Source: Bernardetia sp. | GTDB lineage: Bacteria > Bacteroidota > Bacteroidia > Cytophagales > Bernardetiaceae | DNA length: 64,000 nt | Direction: 5' to 3' | NCBI GenBank assembly: GCA_020630575.1 | Contig: JAHDBD010000018.1 | Coordinates: 1 to 64,000, forward strand | Part shown: positions 26,684-35,700 of the stretch, piece after piece | Layout: each line of letters opens with the position of its first letter | Numbering within the stretch: the first letter of the stretch is position 1 | The notes under the pieces: generated by a model | Databases searched by the model: none | Seen by the model: the letters and a program-made list of their open reading frames with translations, nothing else | What the model was told of the DNA's origin: nothing | Program-made: the position numbers and the translations under genes

Positions 26684-27841
26684 ATGAATTTCTTTCAAAT
26701 TATCCGAAAAGGAACATCAAAAACCGTATCAAAAATACGTAATACTGCTATTTACGATTTTGCAGCCGAAAAGTTAGAACCGAAGCCGTATGCTCAACAA
26801 GCAAAACCGTTGTTTTTGGCTAGTAAATGGTTTTCAAATTTGTATCACTTTCTATCCTACATAATTGCCTTTTTTGGTCTCATGTTGTTTGCCTATCCGA
26901 TTGAAAGTTGGTTTCAACGAGTAGCCATTGGAATCATAGGAACGGTTCTACTTTTCCTAATAGAATTAGCAAAGTCAAATACCAGTCATTCTGTTTTTTC
27001 TTCCATTGCACGAAAGGAAACAGTAAATAAATTATTCCTATCTATTTTCATCGTATCAACTCTGTTTTCCTTTTTTGTGAGTGTTTACAGCGCAAAACAA
27101 GCCGTATTTTATGCAGCAACAACTGATAAAATTACTCAAAATAATGATGCTTTACAAAATGAAACAGATAGCATAAAAAGTGTATTTGATAAACGAATAT
27201 CAATTATTCAAAATTCATTGGAAAGTTCTTCAGCTACTCTAAAAAAATATCCAACAGGTTGGAAAGCAAATACAGCAAGACAGGATTTAGAAAAGGCAAA
27301 TGAATCCCTAGAAAAAGTAATCTTCGAAAAGGAAAAATCTTTGTCTAATCTGTCGGAACGCTACGGAGGAACAGACCAAAAAACGACAGATGCAGGAACG
27401 GAAACGGCAATCATTGCAGCCGTTCTATTTGCACTTTTTGAAATGTTAAACGTGTTAGGATATTGGTTCTATTACTACTATTTGAGTAACTGTTTACTGG
27501 AAAAAGACTTAGTTCTGACCAATACGGACAACGCAATAAGTAGGGTTATTGATAACCTTGGAACGTTTTCCGTCAATACGCAATCCGTTCCTACTAATTT
27601 ACAGCCTACATCAAGACATCATAATCCGATAGGTTTTCAGACAAACTACCAAAAAAACGATCCACCAAAAACGATAGCAACGCAAACCGTAGGGAATGGA
27701 ACGAACGGAACGAAAAAATGTAATCATTGTAGGAACGAATACATCTACAAAGTTAGCCGTCAAAAGTTCTGTTCTGATAAATGTAGAATTGAGAACTGGA
27801 AACAAGTCAAAGGTAAAACCTTCAAAAAAGGCAAAAAATAA
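26684..27841 (+). CDS. Four-TM protein with cytoplasmic coiled coil and C-terminal FCS-like zinc motif
   Basis: A 385-residue protein of unknown function. Start at MNFFQIIRKGTSK (26684); the upstream in-frame sequence overlaps the end of the Toprim gene and is dropped. TM segments lie at about 55-71, 77-96, 115-136 and 241-268. A helical, coiled-coil-like loop (145-225) lies between TM3 and TM4. The soluble tail ends with CNHC (346-349) and RQKFCSDKCR, giving Cys346, 349, 363 and 367, a treble-clef/FCS-type zinc site. Membrane anchoring of a nucleic-acid- or protein-binding tail is suggested. Superinfection exclusion or replication tethering are possible roles, both speculative. Confidence 0.7.
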   Translation: MNFFQIIRKGTSKTVSKIRNTAIYDFAAEKLEPKPYAQQAKPLFLASKWFSNLYHFLSYIIAFFGLMLFAYPIESWFQRVAIGIIGTVLLFLIELAKSNTSHSVFSSIARKETVNKLFLSIFIVSTLFSFFVSVYSAKQAVFYAATTDKITQNNDALQNETDSIKSVFDKRISIIQNSLESSSATLKKYPTGWKANTARQDLEKANESLEKVIFEKEKSLSNLSERYGGTDQKTTDAGTETAIIAAVLFALFEMLNVLGYWFYYYYLSNCLLEKDLVLTNTDNAISRVIDNLGTFSVNTQSVPTNLQPTSRHHNPIGFQTNYQKNDPPKTIATQTVGNGTNGTKKCNHCRNEYIYKVSRQKFCSDKCRIENWKQVKGKTFKKGKK

Positions 27842-27880
27842 TCCTTTTTCTTTTCAAAACAAATCATCTAAAAATAAAAA

Positions 27881-27906
27881 ATGGTAGGAGTTACAGCTCC
27901 CACCAT
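27881..27906 (+). repeat. Intergenic hairpin with TTACAG loop (copy 4)
   Basis: ATGGTAGGAG (27881-27890) and CTCCCACCAT (27897-27906) pair with one A/C mismatch around TTACAG. It shares its left arm with copy 3 and lies 46 bp before the recombinase start, followed by AATCCTCAAACAT (27932). Confidence 0.75.
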
Positions 27907-27952
27907 TTAAACCACAATTAAATCAATTTATAATCCTCAAACATCATTAATT

Positions 27953-29224
27953 ATGAACAACAAATTTAGTAAAAAAATGCAACTTTATATTTGGTTTTAT
28001 GTACGAAGCAATCATATTGTTTGCCGTATAAGGTCAAAAAATATCAAACCTGCTCAAATAGTAGAATTTTCGACTGGCGAATACTGTAAACCGTGCGATT
28101 GGAGCAAAGAAAATAATCTAACAAAAAATAATCCTTCAGTAAACACAAAGTTAAAAAAACTTAGTGCAGCTTTAGAAGAAAGACACGAAGAATTATTGAT
28201 TATACAAAAACACAATCCACACACAATAAGACAACTTGCCGATGAAGTATGGGAAAACAAAGAAACAGCTTATACTTCTGTTTTGGCTCTTATCCAAGAG
28301 TGGCAAAATTATTTAGAGAGTAGAATAGGTACAGATTTAGAAGATTCTACTTTCAAATCATACAGAGGGAAACTAAATAATATTAGAGATTTTGTGGCTC
28401 ATACTAAGAAAAAATACATAAATGCTAACTCGTGGAATAATGGTGTAGCGATGGAACTAGAAAGTTATATCAAGAAATACAAGGGAGGACACAACCACGC
28501 AAATAAAGTTCTTGCTGAGTTAAGGCATATTTTTGAGTTTGGTTATTCAAAAAAATATATCCCTTCTGTATTGGTAAATTATTCTATTTCTCGCCTTCCT
28601 GTTGATTTAGTTTATTTGACTGCTGAGGAAATAGAAAGGTTTGCAGCAATAGATGTAAGCAAACAATCTGAACACGTTCAAAGGGCAAAAGATGGCTTTT
28701 TGCTGCAATGTTACACTGGTGTTGCTTTTGCAGAGCTGACACGCCTAGGAAAAGATACTATTTTCCAAACTCCTAAATTGGAATGGAAAGAATGGATTTT
28801 GATAAAACGAAAAAAGACAAGAAAACGAAAATTAAAACCCTGTATTATTCCACTTTTACCACAAGCAAAAAAGATTTTTGAGAAGTACAATTATCAAATA
28901 CCAAAATTTCAAAACGGTAATTATAATTTGGCTATTTCTTGTCTTATAGCTCAAGCGAATATACAAAAAGATGCCTCTAGTCATAATGGACGTAAATCAT
29001 TTGGTAATTACCTTTCTGAATTAGGTATTTCAAATGAATCAATAAGTAAAATGTATGGTCATTCTACAACACAAATGACTGAACAGTCTTACGTAGAAAT
29101 ACAACAAACTCGTATTGCTAGAGAAGTAAATAAAGTTTTTAACAATGAAAATATGAAAAAACTACAACTTACTTCAATATCTACTACTAAAAAACCACAA
29201 TTTACCTACTCTTATTCCAAGTAA
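27953..29224 (+). CDS. Second tyrosine recombinase, internal to the element
   Basis: A 423-residue recombinase nearly the same as the one at 282-1457 (about 88% identical by eye). Catalytic elements are the Lys box KRKKTRKRKLK, the H-x-x-R box SSHNGRKSF and the terminal SYVEI tyrosine; Arg I again appears absent (YTGVAFAELTR). It has an extra N-terminal MNNKFSKK and a longer C-terminal tail (NMKKLQLTSISTTKKPQ) than its relative. It is not beside any tRNA or visible att site. It may act on another site, invert DNA, or be the original integrase of a nested element. Confidence 0.88.
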   Translation: MNNKFSKKMQLYIWFYVRSNHIVCRIRSKNIKPAQIVEFSTGEYCKPCDWSKENNLTKNNPSVNTKLKKLSAALEERHEELLIIQKHNPHTIRQLADEVWENKETAYTSVLALIQEWQNYLESRIGTDLEDSTFKSYRGKLNNIRDFVAHTKKKYINANSWNNGVAMELESYIKKYKGGHNHANKVLAELRHIFEFGYSKKYIPSVLVNYSISRLPVDLVYLTAEEIERFAAIDVSKQSEHVQRAKDGFLLQCYTGVAFAELTRLGKDTIFQTPKLEWKEWILIKRKKTRKRKLKPCIIPLLPQAKKIFEKYNYQIPKFQNGNYNLAISCLIAQANIQKDASSHNGRKSFGNYLSELGISNESISKMYGHSTTQMTEQSYVEIQQTRIAREVNKVFNNENMKKLQLTSISTTKKPQFTYSYSK

Positions 29225-29305
29225 AAAAAACTTCCTACAAATTAATTTTTGTAGAAACTCTTTAGAGAAAAATCAATCAATTATATACTTTAAAACCACT
29301 TAATT

Positions 29306-30139
29306 ATGAACTATGAAAATGAAAAAAATGAGGTATTGAACCTTAGTAGTCAAGGTTATTCTAGCAGAAAAATAGCTGAAAAACTGGGGATTTCTAAAAG
29401 TAAAGCAAACAATATTGTACGAGAAAATAATCTTTTAATGTCCAAATCATCATTAGAAGATGCGTCCACAATGCCCAAAGTGTCCACAATATCACAGGAC
29501 GAAGTGTCCAAAGTGTCCACAATGTCCAATTTATCACAACAAAATATGTCCACAATGTCCAAAATAACACAAGATAATATGTCCAAAACGTCCACAATAG
29601 AACAAAATACTGCATCTATTTTGTCAAAACTACCTGAAAACGTGCGAATTTTAGTAGAAAATCTAGTTAGTCCAAAAGATGTGGAACTAACAGAAGAGGA
29701 AAGAAAAGAAGAAGTTCTACATTTTATTATCATTACACGTAAACATTTAAAATCAAAAGAATTGTACCGTCTATTCAAAGACATGATAACAGATTTATCA
29801 AATGTAGATTTCCTTACTTTAGAGGATATAGATGATTATATTGTTAAACTCAAATTTATAATCAAAGAAATGGAAGATTTATACTCTCATTTTCAATTTA
29901 CAGTAAACAAAAAAGAATCTGAACATATATATTATTTAACCTCCATTCACTCAAAATCTATTTTAAGATATTTGTATTCTATGAAAATGTACCTAAAAAG
30001 AAATGGAGAAGATATTGGTGAAGTTCCAAGAGAAAACAACCCTATATCAGAAAATTGGCTTTCACTAGGAATAAAAGACTTATTTCCGTTTACCTATGAT
30101 GAAGATTGTGCTAATATTGAGCTTAGCTTAGGAATATAA
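29306..30139 (+). CDS. HTH protein with Ser/Thr-rich repeat linker
   Basis: A 277-residue protein. A resolvase-like HTH (14-40: SSQGYSSRKIAEKLGISKSKANNIVRE) is followed by a repeated linker (53-101) of units such as VSTMS and MSTMSKITQD, and then a helical C-terminal domain (about 110-277) of unknown type. The linker is coded by tandem DNA repeats of the TGTCCACAATGTCC kind. As the last gene of the plus-strand module it may bind element DNA or link to other proteins. I do not recognise the family. Confidence 0.75.
   Translation: MNYENEKNEVLNLSSQGYSSRKIAEKLGISKSKANNIVRENNLLMSKSSLEDASTMPKVSTISQDEVSKVSTMSNLSQQNMSTMSKITQDNMSKTSTIEQNTASILSKLPENVRILVENLVSPKDVELTEEERKEEVLHFIIITRKHLKSKELYRLFKDMITDLSNVDFLTLEDIDDYIVKLKFIIKEMEDLYSHFQFTVNKKESEHIYYLTSIHSKSILRYLYSMKMYLKRNGEDIGEVPRENNPISENWLSLGIKDLFPFTYDEDCANIELSLGI
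29463..29600 (+). repeat. Tandem coding repeats TGTCCACAATGTCC
   Basis: The block TGTCCA(C/A)AATGTCC and shortened versions recur between 29463 and 29600 with unequal spacing. They encode the Ser/Thr/Met repeats of the HTH protein. Spacing and unit divergence rule out a CRISPR. Confidence 0.7.
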
Positions 30140-30169
30140 TAGATAGTATTTGTATCACAATCAAAAAGG

Positions 30170-30197
30170 CTAAGTATTCTGTACTTAGTTTTTTTTA
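30170..30197 (+). terminator. Terminator of the plus-strand replication module
   Basis: CTAAGTA (30170-30176) and TACTTAG (30182-30188) with a 5-base loop, followed by eight T. It ends the module 30 bp after the HTH gene. Confidence 0.75.
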
Positions 30198-30348
30198 TTA
30201 TGTGATTTTATCAATTTCCTTCATCAATCTATCTGTTTCAGATAAAGCAACGATGATTTTTTGATAGTGATTGATGTCCTCAAAAGTCAGTTTTCTATCT
30301 CTTCTATCTTTTAGCCACTTTTGAGCAGGTTGATAACCTCCAATGTAG
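30198..30348 (-). pseudogene. C-terminal fragment of an RM gene
   Basis: On the minus strand about 48 codons match the last residues of the RM enzyme at 32799-36197 and end in their own stop (…EIDKIT, then TAA) where the intact gene ends in EIDKIVS. The 144-bp core 30204-30347 is about 97% identical to 32808-32951. There is no start and nothing of the rest of the gene. It lies just past the end of the ATPase gene, so the ATPase is flanked by two copies of the RM 3' end. Confidence 0.8.
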
Positions 30349-30421
30349 AACTACTTAAAATATTATTTACTTCTTATTTTTCAATATTTTCTATAAAAAG
30401 TTGTTTTTTTAATAAAAATGG

Positions 30422-32752
30422 TTATACTTTAATATCAATCCACATTTTGAAAAACTCTTTAACTCTGTCTAAATGTTCAGAGGATTCAGTAAGGCTTATT
30501 TGTACAGATTTATGAGCAGCATTATTACGTAAATCTCTTATTTCATCTACTAAATCACTGTCTTTAAATTTATCTTTATTAGCTTGTAGCTTAGTCAAAT
30601 CAATTACACTATTGAAATTGCTATAATCCGAACTTACCATCTTAGCTCTTGTATTTGGTGCTGCTAAAGCATATAATAGATGTTGAGCGTGAAAGCTACT
30701 CATTTTTTGACGCTGAAAATTTGTCGTACTTCCAAATAACCAACTTTCCTCTGATTTAAGGTCTGTAAGTTTACTTGAATTAAAGTTAATAGTAAATATG
30801 TTTTTACATGCTGGTATAATAACATTTTCCACAGCTTTTCCTAGTTGCATAACAGCAGGGGAAAAATCGTGAGAAGAATCATTAGCTAAATTATTATGTA
30901 AAAATAATCCACTGGTTAGAAGTCTTACAATCTCAGGAGATAATTTACTAGATACATCAGTTACTCCTAGTTTAGTATTCAATAGTGATATATAATTAGA
31001 ATAATCTTGACCTACTAAATATTCATCTATTCTTTGATAAAGAGTTTCCTCATCTGTTACGTTGCCACTAACCACTAAACTTCTAGTTTTCTCAAATATT
31101 TCAATAAACTTTTCTCTACGTTTATTTAACAATGATAAGTGTAAATTATAGCCTTGAGGATAGTATTCATTATCATATACTATTCTATAATCTATAAAAC
31201 CATCATCTGCCACAGGTATAGGTATAACTTGTGCCTTTGAACTGTCAGCAATTTGAAAATAATGTACACTTAGTTTTTCAGCATTTAATTTACTATCTGC
31301 AATCAAATTCTGAAAGCGACTAAGCATATACTCATTATGAGTTTCAACAATAAATTTTATCTTAAATTTTTTGTTGGCATCTTCTAATATATCTGCTATT
31401 GTAGTTTGTAAGCGAGGATGTAAATTAGTTTCGGGTTCTTCTATACATAAAATGCTATTCTTGTTAGATAAGCTAATCTTCATCAACAATACAATAATTT
31501 GTAAAGTACCAGTACTTATTTTGTTTAGTGTAAATGCTTTTGTGCTATCTATTGCTCCGTTTTTGAATTTATAAAACACTAATGTTTTAATTTCTAAACC
31601 AACTAAACTTGTTTGTTCTTTTTCTATTTTGCCTAATTGTAATTTCTCTAGCCATTCATTTACAAATCTTTTCTGCTCTGGTCTTGCATAAAAAAACTGC
31701 TTACTTAACTCGTTTAATGTTCCATCATTTGAATCATCAATATATGGGGATATTGTATTAAGACGAATAGCAGATAAATATGAGACTTTATCAAGTAATT
31801 CAATTAAATCTAAAAATCCTTTTTCTAAGGAAAGCCTAATGACATTTAGTAACTCCTCAAATTTATCAGAGAAAAGGGTAATATCCTTATTCTCTTCTAA
31901 AAAATTTATAGCTTCAATATCAGTATCATCAACATTACCATCACTATCATAGTAATATTTAGTTATTTTATGCCCACTCATTTCATCTTCATCACTCAAG
32001 ACTTCTAATATCGATATAAAATCAAAAATAGAAACTATCGAATGTGCGTACCTTTTTTGATTCCACTCAAAGTCATAAAAGTCTTCTTCTTTCTCAAGTA
32101 AAAAAGTATATAAATTTTTTATGGTGCTTGTTTCTGTACTTGAAATTAAAGTAAAATACTTATCTATTTCATCTTCTTTATCATCTTCAAGAAATCTTCT
32201 AGTCCATATATTTTGTAATGTTTTTTTATATTCTCTCAAATCTTCTTCTATTAATGACAAAGCACTTCTATCTACTTTCTCTCTTTCATTATTGGGCTGT
32301 ATAAAAGCAAAACTATTTTTTTTATCTTCTGTTTTAGGTGTAAAAACATTGTCTAAATATTGTATAATTTTTTTAAAGTTAATATTACAACTAGCTCCTT
32401 CCATCTTAATAATACAATCATTATTATCTTTTAAATCTAGTAATACTAACTTTCCCTCATTATTGTATTGCAATTCTAATGTTGTTGCACCTAAAACAGA
32501 AAAAGGTAGTCTAAATGTTATTAGCTCTTCAGTATTTATATTTTTTATACTTGCAAGTTTAGTACCCTCAAAGTTTAGATTTAAACCATCTTGTTTATAA
32601 ATATCTAAACTATTTTGTAGAACCTCCAAAATTCTAAATACTGAACTTTTACCTGTGTTATTTGAACCTAAAAATACATTTATATCATTAAATTGGAATT
32701 GTGTGTCCTTAAAGTCTAGTATGCCATCAATATATAGGTAGTTAAATTGCAT
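30422..32752 (-). CDS. AAA/ABC-type ATPase with C-terminal HEPN-like motif
   Basis: A 776-residue protein. The N-terminal SMC/OLD-like ATPase has Walker A GSNNTGKSS (29-37). The second half of the split ATPase domain has CIEEPETNLHPRL (about 432-446, Walker B) and FIVETHNEYMLSRFQN (D-loop/His region). No Toprim nuclease is visible after it, unlike OLD. The C-terminal third is helical and ends with DEIRDLRNNAAHKS, where RNNAAH (742-747) matches the HEPN RNase motif R-N-x-x-x-H. The gene follows the RM enzyme (46-bp gap), on the same strand. ATPase-HEPN proteins beside RM systems recall PrrC and RloC. An antiviral, RNA-cutting role is inference. Confidence 0.78.
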   Translation of the reverse strand: MQFNYLYIDGILDFKDTQFQFNDINVFLGSNNTGKSSVFRILEVLQNSLDIYKQDGLNLNFEGTKLASIKNINTEELITFRLPFSVLGATTLELQYNNEGKLVLLDLKDNNDCIIKMEGASCNINFKKIIQYLDNVFTPKTEDKKNSFAFIQPNNEREKVDRSALSLIEEDLREYKKTLQNIWTRRFLEDDKEDEIDKYFTLISSTETSTIKNLYTFLLEKEEDFYDFEWNQKRYAHSIVSIFDFISILEVLSDEDEMSGHKITKYYYDSDGNVDDTDIEAINFLEENKDITLFSDKFEELLNVIRLSLEKGFLDLIELLDKVSYLSAIRLNTISPYIDDSNDGTLNELSKQFFYARPEQKRFVNEWLEKLQLGKIEKEQTSLVGLEIKTLVFYKFKNGAIDSTKAFTLNKISTGTLQIIVLLMKISLSNKNSILCIEEPETNLHPRLQTTIADILEDANKKFKIKFIVETHNEYMLSRFQNLIADSKLNAEKLSVHYFQIADSSKAQVIPIPVADDGFIDYRIVYDNEYYPQGYNLHLSLLNKRREKFIEIFEKTRSLVVSGNVTDEETLYQRIDEYLVGQDYSNYISLLNTKLGVTDVSSKLSPEIVRLLTSGLFLHNNLANDSSHDFSPAVMQLGKAVENVIIPACKNIFTINFNSSKLTDLKSEESWLFGSTTNFQRQKMSSFHAQHLLYALAAPNTRAKMVSSDYSNFNSVIDLTKLQANKDKFKDSDLVDEIRDLRNNAAHKSVQISLTESSEHLDRVKEFFKMWIDIKV

Positions 32753-32798
32753 AATTTATGTTTTTAGGATTGATTTTAGTAAAAGAATAAAAATTAGC

Positions 32799-35700
32799 CT
32801 AAGATACGATTTTATCAATTTCCTTCATCAATCTATCTGTTTCAGATAAAGCAACGATTATTTTTTGATAGTGATTGATGTCCTCAAAAGTCAGTTTTCT
32901 ATTTCTTCTGTCTTTGAGCCACTTTTGAGCAGGTTGATAACCTCCAATGTAAAATTCCCAAGCCGTAGCAGGAACATTGTCAAAATATTGAGTTTCATTG
33001 ATATACACCTTACCTAATTGTGTCTTTTTATCAAGAGTGAAATTTGGACGTTGTTCTACTTCGTTTTCGCCTTCTACTGGATAAGAAGTAATAAAATTAT
33101 CTACTACATCACTTTCCAATAAATGAATTTGTCTTATCTGACCTCCTAAATCAACCAATTTCCAAAAGGTTTTTGCATCAGCAGGATAAGGAACTCTAGG
33201 AAAATCTATCTTCAAAAACTCCTTATATTTTTCTCTATATTTTGGCGAATGAAGAACAGCATAGATATAATCCAAAATATCAATAGGCGCAAATGTTCCT
33301 TTCTTTTTTGTTTTCTCAACAGTAAATACTAAACCTAATTTTTGAGCGATTTGAGCTACTATTTCCTTTTTTAGATTGGGTTTTCTAGGTTCTTCTTCTT
33401 TATCAATTTGTTCAGTCTGAACTAACATCTTTCTTATTTCTCCTAGTTCGCTGCCTTGCTTTTTGTATTCTTTTTTTTGTTCTCTGTATTTCCTATTAAG
33501 TTCTTTACTTCGATTATCTACTGTTTCATAAATTTCTTCTAGGAACAAAAAATCTTTTTTGAATTTCTCAAAAATAGCTTCTTTTCCCTTTAATTCTTCT
33601 TCTAATTTTATCCTTTTTTCTGCTGATAGAGTTTCTTCTTTTTCTGTTTGTGGATAGAAATACAAAGGGAGAACTTGACACCCCTCTCTTGTTTTGTTTG
33701 AAACTGCACAACTTTCAGGAGCTAAGTTGCTAACAAAACAATGTCTAAATCCAACAACAGCCTGTTGGCGAGAAATTAATAAAGAAAGATTTTCTTTATT
33801 TAAAATATTATTTAAAATTTCTCTTCTAGGATAGTCCATTACTACATGGCTTAAATAAGTTGAGCGAATATCAAATGGTCTATAAATACAATCTGTTAGC
33901 TTTTCTTTCCATTTTGTATCAGAAAAAAGATTTTCTCTTTGTATATCAAGTTTCCAATCTCTATTATCTTTAATGTTGTACTTTCGATATAATTCTTTAT
34001 CAGAAATGTTTTTATTTCTTAATTCTTCTATTTTTTTAGTAGTTATATCTTTAGTAAAATCAATAGCATAGTGGTCTCTATGTGTTTGAAAACCTAAAAC
34101 AGAATTTGTAAACATATTTATAAGACTAAATCCTTTCTTATATTCTTCTTGCGCTTCAAAATCCTTTTGCACCATAAAATAATTAGGTGCAATATTAGGT
34201 AACTCTACAAAAGGAACATTTTTAAGAGAATTGCTATCTAAAAATTCATATTTACTTTCTCTCTTTCCAAATAAATCATAGTGAAAAACCTTTCCTAATT
34301 CATCTTTTTTCTTTTTTCCAGTCTTGATAAAAATATTGATACTGACACCTTGCATAATATCAAAGACATTTTGGTCTATACTACCATCAGGCGAAACTTC
34401 TTTTTTCTTAGAGTTACCATGTAAATCTATGGTATAAATTTTATCATAGGTTTTAAGCAAATTCCAACGCATTCCCCTAAAAGTAGGATTATCTAAAAAA
34501 CCATGTGGATTAATAAAAGCAAGGACACCACTTTCATTTTTTTCTATAAAGTGCTGACCATAACGCAAAAATTTGACATAATCGTCATTTATCCATTTTG
34601 GATTTCTTTCTTTTAATTTTTCTTTGCCTTCGGGTTCTTTCTTATAATCCTCCATCAATTCCATAATCCATTTTCCTTTATTCTGACTTTCGCCACTATA
34701 CGGAGGATTACCCAAAATAACCATTACAGGTGTATCTTTTTTGATTTTATTAGCTTCATTTGCTTCTGTACTAAGCCAATTTGCAAAACTTGTTTCTAGT
34801 TCTGTACTACCTTCTTCTAGTGAATTTGTCAGAAATACTCTAAAACGTTCTTCTTTTGTGGGTTTAAAACCTGTTTCTTTGAGTAAAAAATCTAGTTTTA
34901 GATGCGCCATTGCATACGAAGCCATCAGCAACTCAAAGCCATTCAGACGAGGTAAAAGGTCATTTTCTACATAACTATTCCAAACTCCTTTTTGATTTTG
35001 GAATTGTTTGTAAATGTGTTCTACTGTTTCTGCTAAAAATGTTCCTGTTCCTGTGGCTGGGTCAAGAATCTGTACTTTATGAACTTCTTTTTCTACTAAA
35101 TTTCCTTTTTCGCTTACTTTTATTTTGGTCTTACTACTGTTTGTCAGTCCTTTAGATAGATTAAATTCAGTTTTGAGTATATCATCAACGGCACGAACTA
35201 TAAAATTAACTACTGGTTTAGGCGTGTACCAAACCCCTCTAGCTTTTCTTAGTTTTGGGTCGTACTCTGCCAAAAAAGTTTCGTAGAAGTGAATTAGGGC
35301 ATCTTCTGTTTGGGTTTCTCTTCCGTATTCCTGTAAAGTAGCTTCTACATTGGCATAAACAAAAATATTTGAAAGATCATCCACAATCCAAACTAAACGT
35401 GTATCTAAATCATAACCTGCTATGTACTGAAATAATTTACGCAGAAATGGATTGGATTTAGGGATTAAGGTTGCAGCTTTTTGACGAGTAAATGTAGTAG
35501 GCGAATTATCATGCAATCTTGCTGCAAACATTCCGTAGGCTATTGTTTGAGCATACACATCAGCAAAGGCTTTGTGTGAAATATCTTTTATCAAGATTTG
35601 TTTGAAGGCTTCAAATTGTTGTTGTAGTGAAGAATCTTCACGTTCTTTCTCATCAGAATCAAGTGAATTTTCTATTATAGTGGCTAACATTTGAGCCTTT

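Noticed and set aside
29463..29600. Possible CRISPR-like repeats
   Set aside because: They lie inside a protein-coding frame, are short and are irregularly spaced.
30422..32752. OLD-family nuclease
   Set aside because: The ATPase part fits, but the Toprim nuclease domain typical of OLD is not visible; the end is HEPN-like instead.
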